Origin: Advenella sp048381675
GTDB lineage: Bacteria > Pseudomonadota > Gammaproteobacteria > Burkholderiales > Burkholderiaceae_B
DNA: 64,000 nucleotides
Direction: 5' to 3'
Assembly (NCBI RefSeq): GCF_048381675.1
Contig: NZ_JBLWIS010000005.1
Location: 1 to 64,000, forward strand
This document shows, in pieces, positions 1 to 7,980 of this stretch. The position numbers and the translations under genes are program-made. Numbering within the stretch: the stretch's first letter is position 1; every line of letters begins with the position of its first letter. Below the pieces are notes generated by a model. That model ran no database searches and had not been told where the DNA came from. It saw only the letters and a list, made by a program, of their open reading frames with translations.

Positions 1-199
1 GCCTATGACTTTTGTCATCTCCCGTACCTTTTTACCTGGAAGTAAGTCGACCCCTCGTCAATTTGGGTGAATTTATGGCTCTTCATAGCCAAAGGTCATA
101 AGATTTGGGGAGAAAGGTTATAAAAGTTAGGAAAGACCTTCTGACCTTTTCCCTGATTTTTTATGACCATCTCAACCTAAACAATTGATTTTTTTATAG

Positions 200-360
200 A
201 TGCTAAATTTCTCCTGTATGTATGGTGGAGAAATCGATAATAATGCTGCAGAACGGGCACTACTTGCTATTTATCAGCTGGACACAAAAATTACGTATTC
301 CTAGGTTCGGATGTCAATGGAAACTGGGCTTCGACGCTTTATAGGCGAGTGCAGCTGTAA
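200..360 (+). pseudogene. IS66-family transposase C-terminal fragment (frameshifted)
   Basis: One frame reads ...YGGEIDNNAAERALLAIY up to a stop near 300. After a shift of reading frame, the text continues as KNYVFLGSDVNGNWAS..LY and stops at 358-360. IDNNAAERALR followed by GRKN(Y/W)LF.GSD is the hallmark C-terminal block of IS66-type (TnpC) transposases, so this is a remnant with at least one frameshift. The rest of the transposase and the element ends are not visible. The family call rests on this block alone. Confidence 0.75.
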
Positions 361-433
361 AAAAAAACAAGCTTTAAGCTATCAATGACAGTATTGGATA
401 GAACATTACTAATACTAATACTAATAACCTCCT

Positions 434-729
434 AGACCAGAACTTTAATGAAACTCACATTTCTGGAACAAAACTTATTGTCACTGAAGTCTCTTTTTAC
501 TCATTATTTGATAAGCCGCAATTAAATCCAGATTCCTCATTGTTTTGACAACCAAACCCAGCCTCATATGAGTATTATTCGAGTTTCACCAAGATCTAGC
601 TTCCCCTATAAGAGAACAGATCTTTAATGTCACTAACTTTTAACAAAAACAGTCTTTTAGAGCAGAACTTATTGTCACAAAAAGGCTAGAGCAGAACTAT
701 TTGTCACGGATCAAAACTTTAATGTCACT
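434..729 (-). repeat. Six degenerate ~21-bp direct repeats resembling TnsB-type transposon-end sites
   Basis: Copies at 434-455, 464-485, 613-634, 659-679, 688-708 and 708-729 share the pattern GCAGAACTTTAATGTCAC on the plus strand, i.e. GTGACATTAAAGTTCTGC on the minus strand. All point the same way. Read from the argJ side inward, GACATTAAAG and GACAATAAG closely resemble the TnsB-binding repeats of Tn7 (GACAATAAAGTC...) and of related Tn5053-like or CAST elements, which also occur as several same-direction copies near an end. I infer one end of a Tn7/Tn5053-like element whose body would lie to the left. No transposition gene is in the window, and a canonical TGT/ACA terminus is not obvious. 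Confidence 0.5.
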
Positions 730-781
730 CACCAAGATTTTTTCGTGCATGCCGTTTTTTTACAGCATACCCGTCATTTAA

Positions 782-810
782 GGGTTATTATTAAGGGTAT
801 TCCATAACCC
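782..810 (+). promoter_or_regulatory. Hairpin-forming dyad in the argJ leader
   Basis: GGGTTAT (782-788) and ATAACCC (804-810) can pair immediately upstream of the argJ ribosome-binding site (AAGGA, 812-816). It could modulate argJ translation or be incidental. No ArgR-like box was recognised. Confidence 0.3.
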
Positions 811-828
811 CAAGGACAGAAAAGCAGA

Positions 829-2055
829 ATGGCTGTCAATCTTCATATTCCCAAAGAAACAGATATTTTTCCTGTCGCAGGCGTAGAAATCGGTGTGACC
901 GAAGCTGGTATCAAAAAAGAAAACCGTAAAGATCTTACTGTTTTCAAATTCAGCCCAGGTACTGCCGTAGCGGGTGTTTTTACCAAAAACCGTTTCCGTG
1001 CCGCGCCTGTTCAAATCTGCGAATCACGTTTGCACGCCGGTCATGACATCCGCGCCTTGCTTATCAATACCGGCAATGCCAACGCAGGCACCGGTGCCGA
1101 TGGCCTTGAACGTGCCTATGCCACTTGCAAAGCCCTGGCCAAAGAACTGGGGGTTCTCGAAGAGCAAATCCTGCCTTTTTCAACCGGCGTGATCCTTGAG
1201 CCCCTGCCTAGCGACAAAATCATTGCCGCCTTGCCGCAAGCCATCAATGCCCTGGGTAAAAACGAATGGATGAAAGCCGCTTATGGCATCATGACCACCG
1301 ACACCCTGCCCAAAATCTGCTCCCGTCAAATCCAGATTGATGGCAGAACAGTTACCTTTACCGGCATCAGCAAAGGCGCCGGCATGATTCGCCCCAATAT
1401 GGCTACCATGCTTGGTTTTCTGGCCACCGATGCCGACATCGAGCCCGAACTGCTGAAGTCGCTGACCCTTGAAATTGCCAACCGCTCTTTCAACCGCATT
1501 ACCGTTGACGGCGACACCTCCACCAATGATTCTTTCATTGTGGTTGCCACCGGCCAAAGCGGCATACAGGTTAACAACACCAGCTCTACGCATTACGACA
1601 TCATTGCCAGCACCCTGTCCGACATGGCATGCGAACTGGCGCAAAAAATCGTGCGTGATGCCGAAGGCGCCACCAAATTCATTACCATTCGCATTGAAAA
1701 CGCCGGTGACAACGAAGAAGCACTTAAAGTCGCTTATGCGATTGCCCACTCGCCACTGGTTAAAACCGCTTTTTACGCCTCCGATCCGAACCTGGGCCGC
1801 ATTCTGGCCGCTGTAGGTTACGCCGGCATCGATGACCTTGATGTCAGCAAAACCCGCTTATGGCTGGGCGATGTCCTGGTGGCCGAAAATGGCGGCCGCT
1901 CTCCGGCATACCAGGAAGAAGATGGTAAACGCGTAATGACCGAAGCCGAAATTCTGGTCCGTATTTCACTGGGCCGCGGTGAAGCTGCCGAAACAGTTTA
2001 TACCTGCGATTTCTCTCATGATTATGTCAGCATCAATGCTGATTATCGCTCATAA
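829..2055 (+). CDS. argJ: Bifunctional ornithine acetyltransferase / N-acetylglutamate synthase
   Basis: This protein of 408 residues transfers the acetyl group from N-acetylornithine to glutamate, and in bifunctional forms also makes N-acetylglutamate from acetyl-CoA. It thereby runs the cyclic arginine pathway in the cytoplasm. The self-cleavage motif KGAGMIRPNMATML is intact, with the predicted nucleophile Thr193 that becomes the N-terminus of the beta chain. Length and motifs match the family along the whole protein. The ATG at 829 has AAGGA about 12 bases upstream. A DUF1853 gene starts 6 bases after the stop, with a terminator-like hairpin just inside it. Confidence 0.97.
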   Translation: MAVNLHIPKETDIFPVAGVEIGVTEAGIKKENRKDLTVFKFSPGTAVAGVFTKNRFRAAPVQICESRLHAGHDIRALLINTGNANAGTGADGLERAYATCKALAKELGVLEEQILPFSTGVILEPLPSDKIIAALPQAINALGKNEWMKAAYGIMTTDTLPKICSRQIQIDGRTVTFTGISKGAGMIRPNMATMLGFLATDADIEPELLKSLTLEIANRSFNRITVDGDTSTNDSFIVVATGQSGIQVNNTSSTHYDIIASTLSDMACELAQKIVRDAEGATKFITIRIENAGDNEEALKVAYAIAHSPLVKTAFYASDPNLGRILAAVGYAGIDDLDVSKTRLWLGDVLVAENGGRSPAYQEEDGKRVMTEAEILVRISLGRGEAAETVYTCDFSHDYVSINADYRS

Positions 2056-2061
2056 GCATTC

Positions 2062-3114
2062 ATGAGCAGTTCCCAAAAACCGGTTACGCCCGTCGTTAAC
2101 CGGTTTTTTTCTGCCGGGCAAAAAACCTTGCCTTGCCAGTCCTGGCGCGACCTTTACTGGTTATTGCACACCCAAGCTTTGCTGGCACCCGGCTTTTCTG
2201 CGCCATACCCGCCCGCCCGCTTTCCCGACCATTGCCTGCAACAAATCATGCAATGGATGAAGCAGGAAGAGCAGTACCCACAGGCATTAGCCACCCATAC
2301 AGAGGCCAATTACAGGCGTCTTGGCCTTTATGCCGAACACCTCCTGAAACTAAGCCTGGACCACTGCCCAAGTATCCAACTCTTGCTGCACCACCATCCC
2401 ATTCATGTCGCACCGCTTGCCCATGAAAAAGGCCGCAAAACACTTGGTGAAGTTGATTACATCTGGCAAGACAAGCAAACCGGCAAGATTCACCATTGGG
2501 AACTGGCTGTCAAGCTTTACCTTTACCTGCCTCAGGCTGAAGCACCCAATATGCCTGACAGCCTGCAAGCCAACAATGAATTGCCGCGTTTTGTGGGGAC
2601 CCAGTTACACGATACGCTATACAGAAAAACACAGCGGCTGTTCAATCACCAGTTGCTGCTTTCCACGCATGAGCAGATTACCGACAAACTGGGCAGGCAC
2701 GTCGATGAAACCGGTCTTTACCTGAAAGGATGGCTGTTCTACCCCTTGCAAAACCAGGACTGGAACAGCTATCTTTACCCTGAAAAGCCCACGCTGGATT
2801 TGCTCAATCCGGCCCACAACAAAGGCTGGTGGCTGCGTCTCCCCCATTTCCTGTCCCGCCTTGCCCGCCAACCCGATTCCATTCGCTGGCTTATCCTGCC
2901 TAGGCTGTACTGGCTGTCCGAAGCATGGGCACCTGCTGCGCAAACCCTTGATGCCTCACAATTACTACACCTGCTTGAAGCGCATTTCCAGGGCAGCGGC
3001 AACCCTGAAGAACCACTACTGCTCGCCGCACTCCAGGAACACCCTGGTCACCCCGGACTTTACCGGGAAATCCACCGCGGTTTTGTGACCGGCAACACTT
3101 GGGCGCGTGCCTGA
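2062..3114 (+). CDS. DUF1853 family protein
   Basis: A 350-residue protein recognised as DUF1853 by the block LGEVDYIW...HWELAVKLYLYLP at about 130-160 and the N-terminal SWRDLYWLLHTQALL. The acidic/lysine pattern (E..D ... E..VK) resembles a PD-(D/E)XK nuclease-like core, but this is inference and no activity is established here. The ATG at 2062 is 6 bases after the argJ stop without a strong ribosome-binding site, suggesting translational coupling. A terminator-like hairpin occupies codons 5-16, so a later start (for example TTG at 2128) cannot be excluded. Membrane segments and a signal peptide are absent. Confidence 0.75.
   Translation: MSSSQKPVTPVVNRFFSAGQKTLPCQSWRDLYWLLHTQALLAPGFSAPYPPARFPDHCLQQIMQWMKQEEQYPQALATHTEANYRRLGLYAEHLLKLSLDHCPSIQLLLHHHPIHVAPLAHEKGRKTLGEVDYIWQDKQTGKIHHWELAVKLYLYLPQAEAPNMPDSLQANNELPRFVGTQLHDTLYRKTQRLFNHQLLLSTHEQITDKLGRHVDETGLYLKGWLFYPLQNQDWNSYLYPEKPTLDLLNPAHNKGWWLRLPHFLSRLARQPDSIRWLILPRLYWLSEAWAPAAQTLDASQLLHLLEAHFQGSGNPEEPLLLAALQEHPGHPGLYREIHRGFVTGNTWARA
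2075..2110 (+). terminator. Intrinsic terminator-like hairpin inside the start of the next ORF
   Basis: AAAAACCGGTTA (2075-2086) and TAACCGGTTTTT (2097-2108) form a perfect 12-bp stem around a 10-base loop, and the T-run continues to 2110. The geometry is that of a rho-independent terminator for argJ, yet it lies in codons 5-16 of the DUF1853 frame. It may terminate or attenuate transcription into that gene. Confidence 0.6.
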
Positions 3115-3168
3115 AAACCACAACCATACCCCTTAAGCAGCTTTAAATTCATCAAGCAATTGATTTAT

Positions 3169-3198
3169 TTGACTTTTCAAAACAATGTAGGCTAAAAT
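3169..3198 (+). promoter_or_regulatory. Likely sigma-70 promoter of rplU-rpmA
   Basis: TTGACT (3169-3174) and TAAAAT (3193-3198) are separated by 18 bp, about 60 bp before the rplU start. This is a good match to the vegetative consensus and fits a highly expressed ribosomal protein operon. It was predicted by eye only. Confidence 0.6.
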
Positions 3199-3256
3199 GC
3201 AGGGCTTAGCATAAAATATTTGCTATGAAATTTAATTATTTTTGAGGTTAAACCAT

Positions 3257-3568
3257 ATGTACGCGGTCATAAAAACCGGCGGCAAGCAGTATCGCGTTGC
3301 CGAAGGTCAAAAACTTAAGATAGAACAGATACCAGCTGACATTGGGCAAGAAATCTCGCTAGACCAGGTTTTATCAGTTGGCGAAGGTGAATCAATCAAG
3401 ATTGGTGCTCCTTTTGTCGCTGGTGCTGTGGTGAAAGCAAAGGTTCTTGCACAGGGTCGTCACGATAAAGTGAAAATTTTCAAAATGCGCCGTCGCAAGC
3501 ACTATCAGCGTCACCAAGGCCATCGCCAAAATTACACACAAATCGTAATCGAAGCTATCACAGCTTAA
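3257..3568 (+). CDS. rplU: 50S ribosomal protein L21
   Basis: L21 binds 23S rRNA in the large ribosomal subunit. The protein starts MYAVIKTGGKQYRV, the conserved L21 N-terminus, and is 103 residues long, equal to the Escherichia coli protein. The C-terminal basic stretch with FKMRRRKHYQRHQGHRQ is typical. The frame stays open to a TTG at 3242, but the ATG at 3257, with GAGG 9 bases upstream, is clearly the start. It is followed after 33 bases by rpmA, forming the usual L21-L27 operon. Confidence 0.97.
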   Translation: MYAVIKTGGKQYRVAEGQKLKIEQIPADIGQEISLDQVLSVGEGESIKIGAPFVAGAVVKAKVLAQGRHDKVKIFKMRRRKHYQRHQGHRQNYTQIVIEAITA

Positions 3569-3601
3569 TTTCGACTTACCTTAATACAGCAGGAGCTAAT
3601 C

Positions 3602-3862
3602 ATGGCACAAAAGAAAGGCGGCGGCTCAACCCGCAACGGCCGCGACTCAGAATCCAAACGTCTGGGTGTTAAAGCGTACGGTGGTCAGGAAATTCCAGCA
3701 GGATCCATCATTGTTCGTCAGCGTGGCACTCGTTTCCACCCCGGAACAAACGTAGGTATCGGCAAAGACCACACTTTATTTGCATTGGTTGATGGCAGCG
3801 TACAGTTCTCTGTAAAAGGCGCTCTCAACAAGCAAACTGTTTCTATTATTGCGGCAGAATAA
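3602..3862 (+). CDS. rpmA: 50S ribosomal protein L27
   Basis: L27 is a large-subunit protein whose N-terminal tail reaches the peptidyl transferase centre. The sequence MAQKKGGGSTRNGRDSESKRLGVK and the GTRFHPGTNVGIGKDHTLFAL block are diagnostic, and 86 residues is the normal size. AGGAG precedes the ATG. It sits second in the rplU-rpmA operon and is followed by a strong intrinsic terminator before obgE, so obgE probably has its own promoter as well. Confidence 0.98.
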   Translation: MAQKKGGGSTRNGRDSESKRLGVKAYGGQEIPAGSIIVRQRGTRFHPGTNVGIGKDHTLFALVDGSVQFSVKGALNKQTVSIIAAE

Positions 3863-3881
3863 GCGCAATTTCAAAAACAGC

Positions 3882-3920
3882 CAATGCCGTTCACTGTATC
3901 AAGTGAGCGGCATTTTTATT
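3882..3920 (+). terminator. Rho-independent terminator after rpmA
   Basis: AATGCCGTTCACT (3882-3894) pairs with AGTGAGCGGCATT (3901-3913), with one G-T type mismatch, around a 6-base loop. It is followed by a T-rich tail, as expected at the end of the rplU-rpmA operon. Confidence 0.85.
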
Positions 3921-3993
3921 TTTATCCCCCTTCCGAAATGCAGTTCTTGCAATTTGGAATTAGAATAACTATTTACAAGTAAAAAAGCGAACC

Positions 3994-5097
3994 ATGAAAT
4001 TCGTAGACGAAGCCACCATCGAAGTAGTCGCGGGAAAAGGCGGCAATGGCGCAGCCAGCTTCCGGCGTGAAAAATTTATCCCCAAGGGTGGTCCCGATGG
4101 CGGAGACGGTGGTCGTGGTGGCAGCATTTATGCCATTGCCGACCGCAACATCAATACCCTTATCGATTTTCGCTATGCCCGCCTGCACCGTGCCAAAAAC
4201 GGTGAGAATGGTCGCGGCTCCGACCAATATGGTGCGGCGGCCCCCGATATTACCTTGCGAGTTCCCGTCGGCACGGTTATCTATGACCATGAAACCGGTG
4301 AACAGTTGTTCGACCTGGACCGTCACGGTGAGCAAGTCACACTGGCAGCGGGTGGCATGGGTGGCATGGGCAACCTGCATTTCAAATCCAGTGTCAATCG
4401 CGCCCCTCGCCAGTTTACTTATGGAGCAGAAGGCGAGCAACGCAAGCTGCGCCTAGAGCTAAAGGTACTGGCCGATGTGGGCTTGCTGGGCATGCCTAAT
4501 GCCGGCAAATCCACCCTTATCACCAAAATATCCAACGCCAAGCCTAAAATTGCCGATTATCCATTTACCACCCTGCACCCCAATCTGGGTGTGGTGCGAA
4601 CCTCGGCCGCCCGCAGTTTTGTCGTGGCCGACATTCCAGGATTAATTGAAGGCGCTTCGGAAGGAGCCGGCTTGGGTCATCTGTTCCTGCGCCACCTTAC
4701 CCGCACCCGGGTACTGCTGCATCTGGTTGATGTCTCCTCTATTGACCCGGATGTTGATCCGGTAGAAAAAGCCGTCGCTGATGCCAGGGCCATTGTGGAA
4801 GAACTGCGTCTGTACGATGCAGAACTCTACAACAAGCCCCGCTGGCTGGTTCTGAACAAACTGGACATGCTGGACAACCCGGAAGAAATCAAGCAACGCT
4901 TCTGCCAGGAATTCGAATGGGATGGACCGGTCTTTGCCATTTCAGCCCTTAACGGCGGAGGTACGCAAGAACTTATTTGGGCCTTGCAAGACTACCTCGA
5001 CAAAGTCAAGGCCGAAGAACATATTGAGCAGGACAAGCAACAGGAAAACTATACGCCTGAAGATCCGCGCTTTGATGATTCCCGTTACAATCTTTAA
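3994..5097 (+). CDS. obgE: Obg/CgtA GTPase, ribosome assembly
   Basis: A 367-residue Obg GTPase that acts in late 50S assembly and couples growth to the stringent response in the cytoplasm. The N-terminal glycine-rich Obg fold (about 1-158, KGGNGAASFRREKFIPKGGPDGGDGG) is followed by the G domain. G1 is GMPNAGKST at 166-174, G3 is DIPGLIEGA, G4 is NKLD and G5 is SAL. The short acidic C-terminal tail is normal for beta-proteobacterial Obg. The order L21-L27-Obg-ProB is conserved in this lineage. Confidence 0.97.
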   Translation: MKFVDEATIEVVAGKGGNGAASFRREKFIPKGGPDGGDGGRGGSIYAIADRNINTLIDFRYARLHRAKNGENGRGSDQYGAAAPDITLRVPVGTVIYDHETGEQLFDLDRHGEQVTLAAGGMGGMGNLHFKSSVNRAPRQFTYGAEGEQRKLRLELKVLADVGLLGMPNAGKSTLITKISNAKPKIADYPFTTLHPNLGVVRTSAARSFVVADIPGLIEGASEGAGLGHLFLRHLTRTRVLLHLVDVSSIDPDVDPVEKAVADARAIVEELRLYDAELYNKPRWLVLNKLDMLDNPEEIKQRFCQEFEWDGPVFAISALNGGGTQELIWALQDYLDKVKAEEHIEQDKQQENYTPEDPRFDDSRYNL

Positions 5098-5136
5098 TTA
5101 ATCATTTATTTTTTAGTATCTGCCCCGATTCACACC

Positions 5137-6285
5137 ATGAGCATCGCGTCGAAATCTGCCGTTCATTCAGCCCAACGTATTGTCGTTAAAGTGGGCTCTT
5201 CCCTGGTTACCAACAATGGCAAGGGCCTGGATAACACCGCCATCCGGCAGTGGGCGGCACAAATCGCCGCGCTCAGGAAACAGAACAAGCAAGTGGTTCT
5301 GGTATCCAGCGGTTCGGTGGCCGAGGGGATGGCACGCCTGAACTGGCAAACCCGCCCCAAGGCCATGAACGAACTGCAGGCAGCCGCCGCAATCGGGCAA
5401 ATGGGACTGATCCAAGCCTATGAAACCGCGTTCCATGAACACAATATCTGTGCGGCGCAAATTCTGCTCACCCACGAAGACCTGGCTGACCGTCACCGTT
5501 ATCTGAATGCGCGTTCCACCCTGTTTACCTTGCTGGACCTGGGTGTGATCCCAATCGTGAACGAAAACGATACTGTTGTCACCGATGAAATCCGGCTGGG
5601 AGATAACGATACGCTAGGGGCGCTGGTTACCAATTTAATCGAGGCTGATGCCCTGATTATCCTGACCGACCAAAGTGGCCTGTATGACAGTGATCCACGC
5701 AAAAACCCGCAGGCAAAATTAATTTCCGTTGCCAAGGCAGGCGACCCGGCGCTTGAAGAAATGGCCGGCGGCGCCGGTTCGAATATCGGCACTGGCGGCA
5801 TGGCCACCAAGGTGCTGGCCGCGAAACGTGCCGCCAACAGCGGTGCCCATACGATTATTGCCTCTGGCCGTGAACCGAATGTCCTTGAGCGCCTAAGCCA
5901 GGGCGAATCAATCGGCAGCGAATTGCGTGCCTCGGTGGCAGTACGCTCGGCCCGCAAACAATGGCTGGCCGATCACTTGCGCCTGCGCGGCCAGATAACC
6001 CTTGATGAGGGCGCCCTGCAAGCCCTTACCCAACAAGGAAAAAGCCTGTTGCCCGTTGGGGTTATTGGTGTAAACGGTGATTTCGAACGGGGCGATGTCG
6101 TGGCCTGCGTAGATGAAAACCATGTTGAATATGCCCGTGGCCTGATTAACTATTCGTCTTCAGATACCCGCCGCATCATGCGCCAGCCCACCCATAACAT
6201 TGAAACCATTCTTGGCTCAATGACGGCCGGCGAACTGATGCACCGAAACAATATGGTGGTGCTGCGCAAGTTTGCCAAAGCCTGA
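5137..6285 (+). CDS. proB: Glutamate 5-kinase
   Basis: Phosphorylates glutamate in the first step of proline synthesis. The amino acid kinase domain (about 13-265) shows VVKVGSSLVT, LVSSGSVAEG, the IVNENDTV block and the GTGGMATKVLAA substrate loop. A C-terminal PUA domain (about 285-370) is present, as in E. coli ProB, giving 382 residues against about 367 there. It lies 39 bases after obgE and may be co-transcribed with it. No proA is adjacent in this window. Confidence 0.97.
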   Translation: MSIASKSAVHSAQRIVVKVGSSLVTNNGKGLDNTAIRQWAAQIAALRKQNKQVVLVSSGSVAEGMARLNWQTRPKAMNELQAAAAIGQMGLIQAYETAFHEHNICAAQILLTHEDLADRHRYLNARSTLFTLLDLGVIPIVNENDTVVTDEIRLGDNDTLGALVTNLIEADALIILTDQSGLYDSDPRKNPQAKLISVAKAGDPALEEMAGGAGSNIGTGGMATKVLAAKRAANSGAHTIIASGREPNVLERLSQGESIGSELRASVAVRSARKQWLADHLRLRGQITLDEGALQALTQQGKSLLPVGVIGVNGDFERGDVVACVDENHVEYARGLINYSSSDTRRIMRQPTHNIETILGSMTAGELMHRNNMVVLRKFAKA

Positions 6286-6307
6286 AGTCCTGCACCAATA
6301 CTCTTCT

Positions 6308-6381
6308 GGTTACCGCGCGGGAGCGTGGGAACCAATAGAAACAGCTCTTGTTGTCTGGCTCCCACGCTCCCGCGTGGTAAC
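6308..6381. repeat. Inverted repeat of the GGGAGCGTGGGAAC family after proB
   Basis: GCGGGAGCGTGGGAACC (ending at 6333) and GGCTCCCACGCTCCCGCG (from 6357) form a long imperfect stem extended by GTTACC/GGTAAC. Related copies lie at 7900-7963, 23683-23760, 27229-27250 and 62185-62209, all between genes. It is a dispersed REP-like palindrome that may also help end transcription of proB. Weakly similar elements are known to be common in proteobacteria. Confidence 0.75.
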
Positions 6382-6392
6382 AAACAGACCAT

Positions 6393-6407
6393 ATAACCAT
6401 AAGTTAT
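6393..6407. promoter_or_regulatory. Dyad ATAAC-N5-GTTAT upstream of cysG
   Basis: A perfect 5-bp half-site dyad lies about 95 bp before cysG, with a further GTTAT nearby. The shape would suit a LysR-type regulator such as CysB, but no consensus could be checked. It is a low-confidence candidate operator. Confidence 0.22.
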
Positions 6408-6499
6408 AAACATCAATAAAATAGTTATTTTTGTTTATTAAGTATTTCATATAGCATTCATCAGATCCCATCATTGTTTCTTATCGCTCCTGGTTTCTG

Positions 6500-7873
6500 A
6501 TGTCTTCTTATTACCCCATCTTCGCCGATCTTAACAATCGCCCCGCCCTGGTTGTCGGTGGTGGCCACGTTGCCGCACGTAAAATTGCTTCCCTGCTCAA
6601 GGCCGGTGCCCAGGTGCGCGTGGCGGCCCAGGTGCTTTGTGAGGAAGTGACCCAATGGGTAAAAGAAGGCCGTATCAGCCATATTGCGGACACTTTTCAG
6701 CCCGGGCAATTAAATGACGTCTTTCTGGTTATTGGTGCCACCGACAATGCAGAGCTGAACCGCCAGATCGCCAGCGAAGCAAACCAGCGCCAGAAACTGG
6801 TGAATATTGTGGACACCCAGGAACTGTGCTCATTCATCCTGCCTTCCGTCATTGACCGTGCGCCCATTCAAATTGCCATTTCAAGCCAGGGCACCTCTCC
6901 CGTCCTGATCCGTCTGCTGCGGGAAAAGCTGGAAGCCCTGATTCCCCATCATTTAGGTGAGGTCGCCAGCCTGGCCGGTAAATGGCGCGATCAGGTCAAA
7001 ACCCGCTTGGGCAACATCACAGAGCGCCGCCGCTTCTGGGAGAGCCTGTTTGCCAGCCGTTTTAACACCCTGGTGGAAAACGGACAAACCCGACTGGCTG
7101 AAGAAGAACTGGAACAACAGCTGAATGGTCATACCAGCCAGCCTGGCGAGGTTACCCTGGTGGGTGCCGGCCCCGGAGACCCGGAACTGCTCACCTTAAA
7201 GGCCTTGCAAGCCATTCAGCAGGCCGATATCGTGTTGCATGACGCCCTGATCAGCGACGAAATACTGGAACTGGTGCGTCGTGACGCGATTCGGGAGTCA
7301 GTGGGCAAACGGGCTGGCGCGCATTCGGTCGCGCAGGAGGAAACCAACCAGCGCTTGGTAAAATATGCCCAACAGGGATTACGGGTAGTCCGCCTGAAAG
7401 GAGGCGACCCGTTTGTCTTTGGCCGAGGCGCTGAAGAACTGGAAGTGCTGAAACAGGCACAGATCCCTTTCAAGGTCATTCCGGGCATTACGGCTGCCCT
7501 GGGTGCAACCGCCTATGCCGGTATTCCACTCACACACCGTGATCATGCCCAAACCGCCATGTTCATTACCGGCCATTGCCGCCCCGATGGCAGCGAGCTT
7601 GAATGGAAAACCCTTGCCCGTGGCAAACAAACGCTGGTGATTTACATGGGTACCATCAAGGCCGAAGAGATTTCACAAAACCTGATAGACCATGGCCGTG
7701 CTTCGACAACACCCGTGGCCATTATCAGCCACGGTACCCGCAAGAACCAGCAGGTTCATACCGGCACCCTGGCACAATTGCCCGAACTGGCCAAACTGGC
7801 GCAGGCCCCAGCCCTGATCGTAGTGGGTGAAACCGCCGGACTTCATTCAAACCTGAAATGGTTTGGTGAATAG
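6500..7873 (+). CDS. cysG: Siroheme synthase (CysG)
   Basis: A trifunctional enzyme that makes siroheme from uroporphyrinogen III for sulfite and nitrite reductases. The N-terminal dehydrogenase/ferrochelatase part has the NAD loop VVGGGHVAARK near residue 15. The C-terminal SAM-dependent methyltransferase starts near 217 with VTLVGAGPGDPELLTLKAL, then VRLKGGDPFVFGRGAEE and PGITAALGATAYAGIPLTHR. The length of 457 residues equals E. coli CysG. It stands alone here, without sulfate or nitrate genes beside it, flanked by two copies of the dispersed palindrome. Confidence 0.96.
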   Translation: MSSYYPIFADLNNRPALVVGGGHVAARKIASLLKAGAQVRVAAQVLCEEVTQWVKEGRISHIADTFQPGQLNDVFLVIGATDNAELNRQIASEANQRQKLVNIVDTQELCSFILPSVIDRAPIQIAISSQGTSPVLIRLLREKLEALIPHHLGEVASLAGKWRDQVKTRLGNITERRRFWESLFASRFNTLVENGQTRLAEEELEQQLNGHTSQPGEVTLVGAGPGDPELLTLKALQAIQQADIVLHDALISDEILELVRRDAIRESVGKRAGAHSVAQEETNQRLVKYAQQGLRVVRLKGGDPFVFGRGAEELEVLKQAQIPFKVIPGITAALGATAYAGIPLTHRDHAQTAMFITGHCRPDGSELEWKTLARGKQTLVIYMGTIKAEEISQNLIDHGRASTTPVAIISHGTRKNQQVHTGTLAQLPELAKLAQAPALIVVGETAGLHSNLKWFGE

Positions 7874-7899
7874 GCGTTCTTGTGCCGGGGGCTGGCTGT

Positions 7900-7963
7900 G
7901 GTTCCCACGCGGGAGCGTGAGGATTAGGTAGTAGGTAGACGCTCCCATGCAGAGCGCTGGAAC
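7900..7963. repeat. Degenerate copy of the GGGAGCGTGGGAAC palindrome between cysG and thiC
   Basis: GTTCCCACGCGGGAGCGTGA (7901-7920) and GACGCTCCCATGCAGAGCGC (from 7938) resemble the repeat after proB. It lies between the convergent ends of cysG and thiC, where it could act as a weak two-way terminator. Confidence 0.55.
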
Positions 7964-7980
7964 AAAGAATCTTCTACCTA

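Larger units (their letters stand above)
1..828. other. Gene-poor left edge upstream of argJ
   Basis: No intact gene can be read here. The DNA is visibly more AT-rich than the genes to the right. It holds a short inverted repeat at 5-18 (ATGAC-TTTT-GTCAT), a pair of 8-bp inverted GGTCATAA/TTATGACC copies (94-101 and 161-168), a transposase fragment (200-360), an AATACTAATACTAATA run near 410-426, and six degenerate direct repeats (434-729). I infer that it is the decayed end of one or more mobile elements lying mostly left of the window. Confidence 0.6.
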
